Positions 36,230 to 44,936 of a stretch of 64,000 nt of DNA are shown here, piece after piece (position 1 is the stretch's first letter; every line of letters starts with the position of its first letter). The notes under the pieces are model-generated. The model ran no database searches. It was given only the letters and a program-made list of their open reading frames with translations, and was not told the origin of the DNA. A program made the translations under genes and the position numbers. Origin of the DNA: an uncultured Megasphaera sp. (lineage in GTDB: Bacteria > Bacillota > Negativicutes > Veillonellales > Megasphaeraceae); NCBI GenBank assembly GCA_934193515.1, contig CAKPVJ010000002.1, positions 62,001 through 126,000 of the forward strand, read 5' to 3'.

Positions 36230-37879
36230 TCATACTTTTGCCAACTGTCCGGCTGCCTGAATGACGCGGACAAAGGCCGGCGGAATCGTTTTCAGATGCA
36301 GGGACTGACCAATCAAACGTCCCAAAATAACGCCTTTATTGCTGTACAGCCAGGCAAAATAATAAATATACAATGCCTTTGTGTTTCTCGCATTGACATG
36401 CCACAGCATCTTGGGAGGATATTCATGATAGTTGACATCCAGCTTGCGGCACGCTTTTTTCAGCATATCTGACGTAGCACGCGCATGCTCACCGTTGGCG
36501 GTGTTGATAATGCGGTCCAGTTCCCGCCGTTTCCCGTTGTCAATCATCATCTTAGCCAAATCCATTTCAAAACAGATATGGTCTGTAAAATACACGCCGT
36601 GTTCCCCTTTGCGGCTTCCTTTGACATCGGCATCAAACAAAGCGACAGTCGGAATCTTAAAATATTCCAGCAATTTTTTAATCTTGGGAATAGAGCTTTC
36701 CCCTCTGGCATTAATCAAGCAAATACCATAATAGTCAAAAGGAAGTGACAGTGTCTTGCCAAAAAGCTGAAAGCATCCGTATTCCGTTTCGCCCTCGACA
36801 ATCAGCACGCTTCGAGAATACAACGCTTCCTTGACTTCCGGAAAATGCATAATCAAATGCTTTTCTATTTCTTCACTAAACTGGAATGTCGCACCGCAGG
36901 CGGCACATACGTTGTGATTTTTATCCCGATACAGCCGAACAATATTGCGGTAGTCGTCAACCAGTGAATCCGTGGAATGCGTGACGACAAACAACTGTCC
37001 CCGCAGTCCGTCAATTTGGAATAAGTCTTGTATTAATTCTCGAAAACGGCTGTCCTGATTGTCCAGCAGGCTTTTGAAATACGTCAGGATAGAACGCTGC
37101 ATATACGGATGCAGATGTACTTCCGGCTCGTCAATCGAAACAATCAGCGGCAAAAATCTTCGCTGCTGCCCATCGATAATCAGGGTATGCTCCAACGGCA
37201 TGGCATAGCTTTGTGTCATGATGTAGATTTGCGTAATAATCCGCAGCGCAACCAGTGAAATAAATTTCATGTTGTCGGCTACCGGCCGGTCTTCGCGGCT
37301 GAGTATTCGGGATAATAAAAAGACACATACATAGTATGAGGAATCCAGGCTGCCGACTTGTACTTCATGCTGAATATAGGAACGAATTTCCGGTCCCAAA
37401 TCACCTATATGCGTCTGACTCCACGCAGATAGCATGCCCTCCAGCGCGCGGTATACCTGCGGGGAAATATTCGTTTCTTCTGACTCAATGGCAGCATTCC
37501 GAATATAACGGATGCGTCGAATCAGCGCCAGCGGCAGTTCTTCCCCTGTATCTGCATTATAAAGCCGCGGATAGACTTCTGCCACATGCATTTCCATACG
37601 CACGCATATTTCTTTTATATGTTTATCCGGAGTATCGGCAAAATACTCATCGCCCTTATCCAGCATATGCAGCTTCATCGTAATAACAATCGTCTTAGCT
37701 GGGTCGGCATAATCTTCTTCCTGAATGCCGCAGCCATTGCTCATAATCGACAGAAGACGCAGAAAACCACTTTTACCAATGGCATTTTCCCCTACCAAAT
37801 AATTGGCTTGTTCATGAAATGTCATATATACATCGACTAAATTTCGATAATTTTCAATATGCATGCTCTTAATATACAT
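36230..37879 (-). CDS. OLD family ATP-dependent endonuclease (AAA + Toprim)
   Basis: A 549-aa class-1 OLD-type protein. The ABC-like ATPase domain has Walker A VGENAIGKS (about 29-37) and a signature/Walker B region ending LIVSIDEPEVHLHPYMQ. The C-terminal Toprim domain (about 355-440) has SVLIVEGETEYG and FDADVKGS, the acidic metal-binding sites. Relatives include phage P2 Old and GajA of Gabija. Here there is no UvrD-type GajB gene beside it, so a two-gene Gabija system is not supported. The neighbouring topB may be coincidental. Confidence 0.85.
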   Translation of the reverse strand: MYIKSMHIENYRNLVDVYMTFHEQANYLVGENAIGKSGFLRLLSIMSNGCGIQEEDYADPAKTIVITMKLHMLDKGDEYFADTPDKHIKEICVRMEMHVAEVYPRLYNADTGEELPLALIRRIRYIRNAAIESEETNISPQVYRALEGMLSAWSQTHIGDLGPEIRSYIQHEVQVGSLDSSYYVCVFLLSRILSREDRPVADNMKFISLVALRIITQIYIMTQSYAMPLEHTLIIDGQQRRFLPLIVSIDEPEVHLHPYMQRSILTYFKSLLDNQDSRFRELIQDLFQIDGLRGQLFVVTHSTDSLVDDYRNIVRLYRDKNHNVCAACGATFQFSEEIEKHLIMHFPEVKEALYSRSVLIVEGETEYGCFQLFGKTLSLPFDYYGICLINARGESSIPKIKKLLEYFKIPTVALFDADVKGSRKGEHGVYFTDHICFEMDLAKMMIDNGKRRELDRIINTANGEHARATSDMLKKACRKLDVNYHEYPPKMLWHVNARNTKALYIYYFAWLYSNKGVILGRLIGQSLHLKTIPPAFVRVIQAAGQLAKV

Positions 37880-37993
37880 ATTTCCACCGCCTATACCTAA
37901 GATTCTCTAGGGCCGTACCATTTTCCTATTGTTTTAAGTATTCGACAAAAAATGCGTACTCCCTGCCCGGCAGGAAAATAAAGTTGCATCCAT

Positions 37994-38029
37994 AAAAAAA
38001 TACGGTACAATGTGTGCCACTGTACCGCA
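37994..38029 (-). terminator. Terminator of the amino-acid ABC operon
   Basis: TACGGTACA/TGTACCGCA stem (38001-38009 with 38021-38029), followed on the minus strand by a run of seven Ts, 10 bp after the ATPase stop. Confidence 0.85.
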
Positions 38030-38038
38030 TTCTGCCTC

Positions 38039-38758
38039 TTATAATATTTTGGATAAAAATTCCTGCGTCCGGCTTTCTTTAGGATGGAAGAAAATATCAT
38101 CCGGCTTGCCTTGTTCCAGAATAATTCCTTCATCAATAAAGAGTACGCGGTCTGCTACTTCACGGGCAAAGCCCATTTCATGCGTCACAATAGCCATCGC
38201 CATGCCGTCTTTAGCCAAGTCTTTGATAACATCCAGTACTTCGCGAACCATTTCCGGGTCCAACGCCGATGTCGGTTCGTCAAACAACATGAATTTCGGT
38301 TTCATAGCCAAGGCACGGGCAATAGCCACACGCTGCTGCTGACCGCCGGACAACGTTTCCGGATAGGCATCTTTTTTATCTGCCAGGCCAACTTTTTCCA
38401 ACAGCTGCATTGCCGTTTTTTCCGCTTCAGCTTTGCTGATGCCCCGTGTCTTTATCGGAGACAGCGTAATATTCTGCAGCACCGTCATATGGGGGAATAA
38501 ATTAAACCGCTGAAATACCATGCCGACTTCCTTGCGAATGTCGTTGATACTCTTGGCATCACCCATGCTGATACCGTCTACAATGATTTCACCTGCTGTA
38601 GGCTGTTCCAAGTAATTGATGCAGCGGAGAATCGTACTTTTACCGGAGCCGGACGGCCCGATAATAACGACGACTTCTTTATCATGAATCGTCAGGTCAA
38701 TTCCTTTTAACACGTGATGATCGCCAAAGCTTTTTTTCAATCCTTTAATTTCTATCAT
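38039..38758 (-). CDS. Polar amino-acid ABC transporter ATPase (GlnQ/ArtP type)
   Basis: A 239-aa ABC ATPase of polar amino-acid importers. Walker A GPSGSGKST, Q-loop VFQRFNLFPHMTVLQN, signature LSGGQQQRVAIARAL and Walker B LFDEPTSALDPE are complete. A TTG three codons upstream overlaps the ribosome-binding site. The ATG at 38758 lies 10 nt after GGAGG and gives the usual MIEIKGL start. It overlaps the permease gene by 14 nt. No substrate-binding protein is in the operon, so it must be encoded elsewhere. Confidence 0.94.
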   Translation of the reverse strand: MIEIKGLKKSFGDHHVLKGIDLTIHDKEVVVIIGPSGSGKSTILRCINYLEQPTAGEIIVDGISMGDAKSINDIRKEVGMVFQRFNLFPHMTVLQNITLSPIKTRGISKAEAEKTAMQLLEKVGLADKKDAYPETLSGGQQQRVAIARALAMKPKFMLFDEPTSALDPEMVREVLDVIKDLAKDGMAMAIVTHEMGFAREVADRVLFIDEGIILEQGKPDDIFFHPKESRTQEFLSKIL

Positions 38759-39410
38759 CTGTTGCAAACCTCCGTTCCAAATAGCTTACGAGACGAGCAA
38801 TACTCAGTGTCATTACCAAGTAAATAGCAGCAACAGTAAGCCAGATTTCAAAAGAGCCGTACGTCTTGGCAATAATCAGCTGGCCGCGGCGGGTCAATTC
38901 TTCAAAGCCAATGACAGAAACCAGGGATGTTTCTTTGGTCATAGAAATAAATTCATTGCCCAGCGGCGGGATGACGTGTTTAAACGCCTGCGGCAAAATA
39001 ACATAGCGCATCGTCTGCATCCAGGACAAGCCCAGCGAACGGCCGGCTTCCATTTGTCCTTTATCGACAGACTGAATCCCGGCACGGAAAATTTCAGATA
39101 CATAGGCACCGCTGTTGATGGAGCAGGCGGCAACGGCTGCAACAAACGGATTAATTCGTTCGCCAATAACCATTGGCAGGGCAAAATAAATCAGGAAAAT
39201 TTGTACCAGCATAGGCGTACCACGGATAATATTGACATAGCAAATAGCAATGCCGCGCAAAATTTTGACGCTTGACAGCCGGCACACACTCGTAATCAGG
39301 CCTAATACAAAGCCCAAGCCGACAGCAATGGCCGTGATTTCAATCGTTACGCCGGCGCCTGCCAGCAGTAACGGCAACGAATTCCAAATCAGGCTAAAAT
39401 CAAATGACAT
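38745..39410 (-). CDS. Polar amino-acid ABC transporter permease (GlnP/HisM type)
   Basis: A 221-aa inner-membrane subunit with about five helices, the NIIRGTPMLVQIFLIYFALP motif and the EAA loop EAGRSLGLSWMQTMRYVILPQA that contacts the ATPase. There is no fused binding domain. GAGGAG precedes the ATG. First gene of a two-gene operon; the substrate (glutamine, glutamate, arginine or cystine) cannot be read from the sequence. Confidence 0.93.
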   Translation of the reverse strand: MSFDFSLIWNSLPLLLAGAGVTIEITAIAVGLGFVLGLITSVCRLSSVKILRGIAICYVNIIRGTPMLVQIFLIYFALPMVIGERINPFVAAVAACSINSGAYVSEIFRAGIQSVDKGQMEAGRSLGLSWMQTMRYVILPQAFKHVIPPLGNEFISMTKETSLVSVIGFEELTRRGQLIIAKTYGSFEIWLTVAAIYLVMTLSIARLVSYLERRFATDDRN

Positions 39411-39470
39411 GAACTAACACTCCTCTAATGAATCAAAACGTTAGACGTTACTAAATATATATACCTTGCT

Positions 39471-39499
39471 ATTATATTATATATGCAACAAAAAAGCAA
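39471..39499 (-). promoter_or_regulatory. Promoter of the amino-acid ABC operon
   Basis: On the minus strand TTGCTT (39494-39499), a 17-bp spacer and TATAAT (39471-39476). A second, overlapping TATAAT lies at 39476-39481. Confidence 0.6.
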
Positions 39500-39511
39500 A
39501 GAAAAAATATA

Positions 39512-39557
39512 AGAAACGGATACGAACAGCTGAATTGCATTGTTCGTATCCGTTTCT
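39512..39557 (-). terminator. Terminator of the Pta-hydrogenase gene
   Basis: Perfect 17-bp stem (39512-39528 with 39541-39557) around a 12-nt loop, 23 bp after the stop codon. The tail is TATATTTTTTC on the minus strand. Confidence 0.85.
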
Positions 39558-39579
39558 CTTTCCATTTTATTCAGAAGTA

Positions 39580-42015
39580 TTACCTGTCAGCTCCTATGGT
39601 ATCATCCCGGCCAAGCATATAATGCTTGTTTACATACTGTGTATGCAGCAATTTTTCTGCCGTTTCACTCATCGGTTCTTCCAAGAAGTTGGCATACAGC
39701 TTCTGCAGTTCCTGGTTCTGCCAGCTCGAACGAATCGTATTTTCTTTGTCCAATTCATAAATCGATTCAATACGGGCACGTTTAGCCGGTACTTCCTGCG
39801 GCAGTTTGGTTCTCGGCTGACCGCCGCCGCCAATGCAGCCGCCCGGGCAGGCCATCATTTCAACAAATGCATATTTTTTCCATGAATGGTTTTCTTTTAG
39901 GCGGTTAATAAATTTACGGGCATTTCCTAAGCCGCTGATCGCTGCGACATGCAGGATTTCATTTTCAAAGGTAATGGCAGCTTCTTTGACCCCTTCCAGG
40001 CCTCGTACCGGTGTAAAGTTGAGGAATCCTTTTTCAGCAACTCGTCCTGTTTCCAAATAGATAAGCGTACGCAGGGCTGCTTCCATGACACCGCCGCTGG
40101 CACCAAAAATCATGCCGGCACCCGAAGATTCACCAAAGACAGAATCATAGGACGAATCTTCCAGCGTTTCAAAATCTATCTGTTCATCACGAATCCAGTT
40201 AGCCAATTCCCGTGTCGTAATGCAGTAATCCGTATCGCGGATTTCCGGCTTGTTCCAATATACGCCGGCTGCGTTTCGTTCCGGCCGTTCAATTTCTGCT
40301 TTTTTCGACGTACAAGGCGTTACGCAGACCGTCACGATGTCTTCCGGATTCAGTTTCATCTTTTCTGCAAAATAGGTCTTAATCAACGGACTCAACATGC
40401 TAATCGGACTTTTGGCCGTAGACAGATGGGGTATCAATTCCGGGAAAAAGATTTCCGTAAATTCGACCCACGACGGACAGCAGCTCGTAAACTGCGGCAG
40501 TAATTCCCGTTTATGTTTCAGCCGGTACAACAGTTCCGATGCTTCTTCCATAATCGTCAAATCGGCTCCAAAATTGGTATCAAACACATACTTGCCGCCC
40601 AGTGCCCGCAGTGCTGCAATCATTTTGCCTTGAACGATAGAGCCGTACGGCATGCCAAATTCTTCACCCAGCGCGACGCGTACTGCCGGTGCGGTCTGGA
40701 AAATGACTGTTTTCTGTGGATCGTTAATGGCTTCTTTAATTTGTTCTTTCTGCGATACCCCGACGGTAGCGCCAAACATACAAGTCAGCGCACATTGGCC
40801 GCAGTGAACGCAGATAGGCACGTCGCCCGTACTTTCCAATGAATAATAGCCGGTCATGGACATGACATCCGAGCAGCGGCGGCGGCACAAGGTACAGTTT
40901 TTACATTTTTCTGCATCAAAGCGAATGGATACGTTTTGACTTTCAACGGCAACGCGGCGGTCTAACTTTTCAAAACGACTCGTAAATTCAATATCCCGTT
41001 TGCGTTCTTCATCCAAGTAAATAGCATCACTGCAGCAAACAGCGACAATATCTACGATATCTTCCGGTGTACAGCCGCGCGGCAAGTCCATAACTGGTTT
41101 TTTCAGCCCCTGCAGCATCGGGCCGACAGCCGTAGCGCCATATAACTGTTGCAGCAGTTTGTAACTGATATTGCTGGCAGACAAATTAGGGAAAATAAGG
41201 ACATTAGCCTGGCCGGCTACTGGCGATTCAGGTGCTTTATTGTTGGCAATACGCGGTACTAACGCCGTATCCAGCTGCAGTTCACCGTCAAAGACAAAAT
41301 CGACGTTGCGGTCACGCAGCAATTGAACCGCTTCCCGTACACGGTCTACTTCTTCCCCTTCGCCGCTTCCCAGTGTCGAATAGGATAAGAGCGCAACCTT
41401 GGGATCCAGTGTCTGTACGGTCCGTCTTGCTCTGTCTACGCAGGCTACCGCAATATCCGCCAACTGCTGGGCCGTCGGTTCGATGATAACGTCCGGGTCC
41501 CCGATGACAAAGATGCCGTCATCCCCGAACTGCGGTTTTTCTGTAATTAAAATCAAAGAACTGCAGACCGTCGTAACACCGGGATGCACGCCAATCAATT
41601 GCAAAGAAGCATGCAGCACTTCTGCCGAAGGGTCTGTAATCCCGGCTACCATGCCGTCTACTACATCAAAGGCTACCAGACAAGCGGCAAAACGAATCGT
41701 ATTTTTCTTCAATATTTCCCTTGCGTCTGCAACGGAAATGTCTTCCTTGGTATGTTCAACATAATACTGGCTGAATGTATCCAGCATCGGATACGTTTCG
41801 GGATCAATGATTTCTATGCCGTCCAAATCGATTTGATATTCCGCCGCAATTTCGACTAATCGCTGCGGTTTGCCGATTAAAATAGGTCTGGCAAACATCT
41901 CCGTCTGAATTTGCTCTACTGCCTGGAGTACACGCCGGCTATGCGATTCCGGCAGTACTATTTTCCGCGGACTTTTCGATACCCGCCGTTTCAAATTGCT
42001 CATAAACCTTGACAT
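39580..42015 (-). CDS. Fusion: phosphate acetyltransferase + [FeFe]-hydrogenase
   Basis: One continuous 811-aa ORF. Residues about 5-335 are phosphotransacetylase: KIVLPESHSRRVL, DGELQLDTALVP, KAPESPVAGQANVLIFPNL and the CoA/phosphate-site DLPRGCTPEDIVDI. After a short charged linker come two [4Fe-4S] motifs (C371/374/377/381 and C402/405/408/412). The H-cluster domain has L1 TSCCPSW (C512 proton path, C513), L2 TPCTSKKAE (C568) and L3 MMACPGGCIGGGGQP (C723, C727). The L2 Met usual in MPCxxK is Thr. The ATG at 42015 has AAGG 7 nt upstream; no internal start with a ribosome-binding site is visible at the junction. Pta makes acetyl-phosphate; the hydrogenase re-oxidises ferredoxin. No ackA is nearby. 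Confidence 0.93.
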   Translation of the reverse strand: MSRFMSNLKRRVSKSPRKIVLPESHSRRVLQAVEQIQTEMFARPILIGKPQRLVEIAAEYQIDLDGIEIIDPETYPMLDTFSQYYVEHTKEDISVADAREILKKNTIRFAACLVAFDVVDGMVAGITDPSAEVLHASLQLIGVHPGVTTVCSSLILITEKPQFGDDGIFVIGDPDVIIEPTAQQLADIAVACVDRARRTVQTLDPKVALLSYSTLGSGEGEEVDRVREAVQLLRDRNVDFVFDGELQLDTALVPRIANNKAPESPVAGQANVLIFPNLSASNISYKLLQQLYGATAVGPMLQGLKKPVMDLPRGCTPEDIVDIVAVCCSDAIYLDEERKRDIEFTSRFEKLDRRVAVESQNVSIRFDAEKCKNCTLCRRRCSDVMSMTGYYSLESTGDVPICVHCGQCALTCMFGATVGVSQKEQIKEAINDPQKTVIFQTAPAVRVALGEEFGMPYGSIVQGKMIAALRALGGKYVFDTNFGADLTIMEEASELLYRLKHKRELLPQFTSCCPSWVEFTEIFFPELIPHLSTAKSPISMLSPLIKTYFAEKMKLNPEDIVTVCVTPCTSKKAEIERPERNAAGVYWNKPEIRDTDYCITTRELANWIRDEQIDFETLEDSSYDSVFGESSGAGMIFGASGGVMEAALRTLIYLETGRVAEKGFLNFTPVRGLEGVKEAAITFENEILHVAAISGLGNARKFINRLKENHSWKKYAFVEMMACPGGCIGGGGQPRTKLPQEVPAKRARIESIYELDKENTIRSSWQNQELQKLYANFLEEPMSETAEKLLHTQYVNKHYMLGRDDTIGADR

Positions 42016-42147
42016 GGTAGGACCTTCTTTCTCTTCTTGTATTTTCGTATGCAATTCAATTCTGCTATAATCGCATATTACATATAGCTATATATCATAT
42101 TGTACTACAGAATGCATATATAGTACAGCGTGTGCTCATAACTTGTC

Positions 42148-42195
42148 AAAAAATCCCTGCCAACAGCATATACTCGCTGCGAACAGGGATTTTTT
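42148..42195. terminator. Bidirectional-type terminator
   Basis: AAAAAATCCCTG (42148-42159) pairs with CAGGGATTTTTT (42184-42195), with an inner CAGC/GCTG helix. It lies after the C39-like gene and upstream of the Pta-hydrogenase gene. The remaining gap (42055-42283) is AT-rich with no gene. Confidence 0.8.
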
Positions 42196-42283
42196 GAAAT
42201 TGGTATATATACCGCACTAATCAGTCGGTCTTTTTTATACTGCTAATATATTCATACATGTCTCACACATATACGATGCGTTT

Positions 42284-43076
42284 TTAAGAAATCGGTTTGG
42301 GAATAAGGAATAATTGTTGATTTCCCCCTTCTCGTTCCGGGAATTGGCCGTACATATTAAATACGGAAAAGAAACGGGCTGCCGGATAGATGCCATAGCC
42401 ATCCTGGTTGTGGTCTGTCACGTCGTACGAATCCGCAACGATTAGCACATCATCCAACGTACTTTTCCGTTCCCATCGTATCGTATCCAATAATGACCTG
42501 CCAATGGCCGCCCCAGTCAATCCAAGCGACTAAAATGGGATGGCCCTGCTTGAGCTCTTCTTGAATACGCTGCGGCGTAAGCGTTTTATTTTCCTTTTTA
42601 TACGTATTGGAATCTTCATAGGTAAAGCCGCCTACGCGGTTGAATATATCTTCCATTTGGTTCAGCGTCGTGCCTGGGTAGCCATCAGGAAATCCTTCGA
42701 CGTGTACATCCTGCAGAGGATGGCGAAAATTAGCCAGTTTTTCTTCTGTATAGGTTCCGGCCTTGCCGTACCACTGCAGTGCCATCAACGCAACGGCCGG
42801 GCCGCAGGACCATTCACTGGACTGCTGTATCGTATGAAATCCCGTCAGTATCGTCCGTGTACGGTTGGATTTCATATGAAATATATCCGGATGGGCAAAA
42901 TACGGAGTCCCTTTGTGGTCAAATTTTCGTTCTACAGCCGCCGCCCCTTCCTGTGTCGTAATCTTGCTGGGTTCTGTCAGTTTCATTTCATCGGAATAAT
43001 TTGCTGCCGCCGCACTGGCTGTGAGGCTGACAGCCAAACTCACAGCGCTCAGCAGTATGCCTATTTGTCGTTTCAT
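42284..43076 (-). pseudogene. Secreted C39-like (papain-type) peptidase, interrupted by a frameshift
   Basis: The start MKRQIGILLSAVSLAVSLTA is a signal peptide (ATG 43076, GAGGAG 8 nt upstream). The C39-like fold follows, with catalytic Cys in SEWSCGPAVALMALQW and His in WGGHWQVIIGYDT. The frame ends early at 42450 after MGTEKYVG. The missing C-terminal part (STLDDVLIVADSYDVTDHNQ to the stop at 42284) is intact in the next frame. Removing one A from the four-A run at 42463-42466 (TTTT on plus) restores GTE-STLDD. It could be a pseudogene, a phase-variable homopolymer or a sequencing error. Downstream of pfkA beyond a terminator. Confidence 0.75.
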
Positions 43077-43165
43077 TGTCCCATCTCCTCGTAGTGGATT
43101 TACAGTTGATATCTTGTCTTTGAAAGCAGCACTGTACAGCCGCGCAGCAGCCTTTATACAGGATG

Positions 43166-43209
43166 TAAAAAATTCCCATAGGTTCAACGCATGCAAACCC
43201 ATGGGAATT
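43166..43209 (-). terminator. Terminator of aroK-pfkA
   Basis: AATTCCCAT (43171-43179) pairs with ATGGGAATT (43201-43209), extended inward by GG/CC pairs, with a T-run on the minus strand. It lies 34 bp after the pfkA stop. Confidence 0.85.
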
Positions 43210-43242
43210 ACGCTGCCGTACTCGCTTTCGTCTGTATGGCAG

Positions 43243-44205
43243 TTAACGGCCCAGCCAATGAACCAGCTGGTACATATTTTCATCAATAGAATATTTCAAA
43301 TGTTCTGCTTCGGTATATGGGGTAGCTACAATGCGGCTGTCAATCAGCCCGACGACGCAGTTATACGTCCCTGCAATCAGACTGTCTACGGCTTTTTGTG
43401 CAAAAAGTCCTGCCATAATCGCATCATACGCCGATGGAGACCCGCCGCGCTGCACATATCCCAGTACGGTCAGTGCCGGTTCCAGATACGTGTGTTCTTT
43501 GATGTAATCTACGACATCCGATCCTTTAGCCGCTCCTTCTGCGACGATGACGATACTGCTTAATTTCTTCATGCGGTGAGATTCTGCCAAATGTTCACAC
43601 AAGCCCGGCAAATCTACTTTATGTTCCGGAATCAAGACGGCTTCTGCCCCGGAAGCCATCCCGGCATGAAGTGCAATAAAGCCGGCATGTCGTCCCATAA
43701 CTTCAATAACAGCGACCCGGTCATGTGAAAATGCCGTATCACGAATTTTGTTGACCGATTCCAATACGGTGTTGACCGTCGTATCAAATCCCAACGTATA
43801 CTGCGTCCCCATCATGTCATTGTCAATCGTGCCGGGAATAACGATGGTAGGAACGCCAAACTGGCTCAGTGCCTGGGCGCCGCGCATCGAACCGTCGCCG
43901 CCAATGACGACAAGCGCATCGATTTCCAGCGATTTCAAATACTCAGCTGCTTTTTTCTGCGTCGATTTTTCCAGGAAATCCAAGCAGCGGGCAGTCCGCA
44001 GCATTGTACCGCCGCGGTGAATGATAGCCCCTACATCACGGCGCTGCAGCGGCATGGTTTCATGGCTGAGGAGTCCCTCGTATCCTCGAATAATGCCTTC
44101 TACTGCCAACCCTTTTTGAATCGCATAGCGCGTTACGCCGCGAATCGCCGCATTCATGCCCGGCGCATCGCCGCCGCTGGTCAAGACACCAATTTTACTA
44201 ATCAT
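43243..44205 (-). CDS. pfkA: ATP-dependent 6-phosphofructokinase
   Basis: A 320-aa glycolytic PfkA. It has GVLTSGGDAPGMNAAIRG, the GGDGSMRGA site (Gly rather than Asp after GGD, indicating ATP rather than PPi), the catalytic PGTIDNDMMGTQYTLGFDT and VIEVMGRHAGFIAL. Length is standard. The ATG overlaps the aroK-like stop by 4 bp, so the pair is co-translated. Confidence 0.97.
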   Translation of the reverse strand: MISKIGVLTSGGDAPGMNAAIRGVTRYAIQKGLAVEGIIRGYEGLLSHETMPLQRRDVGAIIHRGGTMLRTARCLDFLEKSTQKKAAEYLKSLEIDALVVIGGDGSMRGAQALSQFGVPTIVIPGTIDNDMMGTQYTLGFDTTVNTVLESVNKIRDTAFSHDRVAVIEVMGRHAGFIALHAGMASGAEAVLIPEHKVDLPGLCEHLAESHRMKKLSSIVIVAEGAAKGSDVVDYIKEHTYLEPALTVLGYVQRGGSPSAYDAIMAGLFAQKAVDSLIAGTYNCVVGLIDSRIVATPYTEAEHLKYSIDENMYQLVHWLGR

Positions 44206-44759
44206 TTTCCCTCAAACTCCTTCTTCTCCCGCGCAGCAAACTGCACGTTTTTCTCTTCTATCTTGCTGACAATAGTTTCCACAATCTGCGCCGCTCCGCC
44301 GCGTGTCGTATCTACCAGACAATCACAATGCGGATAAATTTCTTCCCATTGACGCATCATATGATGGACAAATTCCCGTAGATGTTCATAATCTACTGTC
44401 GGTCGTTTGCCGATATGCCGACTTACTCGTTCTTCCACACGAAACGGCTCGGATAAAAGGGCGATAATGAAACCATGTCGATGTAATATGCGATATGTTT
44501 CTACGCTCATAGGAAAATTGCCGCCAAACGAAATAACTGCTTCATGATAGCGGCTTACTTGCTGCAGCACATTGATTTCTCGTTCGCGAAAGCATTTTTC
44601 ACCAGCTTGATTATAAAAATCAGCAATAGTCATACCGACAGCCCGCTCAATACGCCGGTCTGTATCGACAAACTGCCAGCCCAGCCGCTGTGCCAGCTTG
44701 CGTCCAATATGACTTTTTCCGCTTCCCATCATGCCTACAAGTACTATATTCCGTTTCAT
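44202..44759 (-). CDS. aroK: Shikimate kinase family protein
   Basis: A 185-aa P-loop kinase with Walker A VGMMGSGKSHIGRKLA, the shikimate-binding Asp in FVDTDRRIE, Arg in CFREREINVL and the lid Arg in GKRPTVDY. These support shikimate kinase. The usual GGG substrate loop (STGGGA) reads SFGGNFPM here, and the C-terminal tail is longer and basic/acidic mixed, so another substrate is possible. No other aromatic-pathway genes are nearby; it is coupled to pfkA. Confidence 0.8.
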   Translation of the reverse strand: MKRNIVLVGMMGSGKSHIGRKLAQRLGWQFVDTDRRIERAVGMTIADFYNQAGEKCFREREINVLQQVSRYHEAVISFGGNFPMSVETYRILHRHGFIIALLSEPFRVEERVSRHIGKRPTVDYEHLREFVHHMMRQWEEIYPHCDCLVDTTRGGAAQIVETIVSKIEEKNVQFAAREKKEFEGK

Positions 44760-44842
44760 CGTCGCACCTCCTTACATGTTTATTTCCTTTTTGTACATTT
44801 CCTATTATAACAAACTTTTTCTTTCTTGACATAAAATTATAT

Positions 44843-44899
44843 AAAAAAAGCAGTGAATTTTACACATAGTTTCATGACCATGCATAAATCACTGCTTTT
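44843..44899 (-). terminator. Terminator of the flavodoxin-like gene
   Basis: AAAAGCAGTGA (44846-44856) pairs with TCACTGCTTTT (44889-44899), with a long loop and a T-run on the minus strand. Confidence 0.75.
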
Positions 44900-44936
44900 A
44901 ATCCTTACTTTTTTAGCGGTATGCCAACAAGATGCC

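Noticed and set aside
36230..37879. Gabija defence system
   Set aside because: Only the GajA-like OLD protein is present; no UvrD-type helicase adjoins it.
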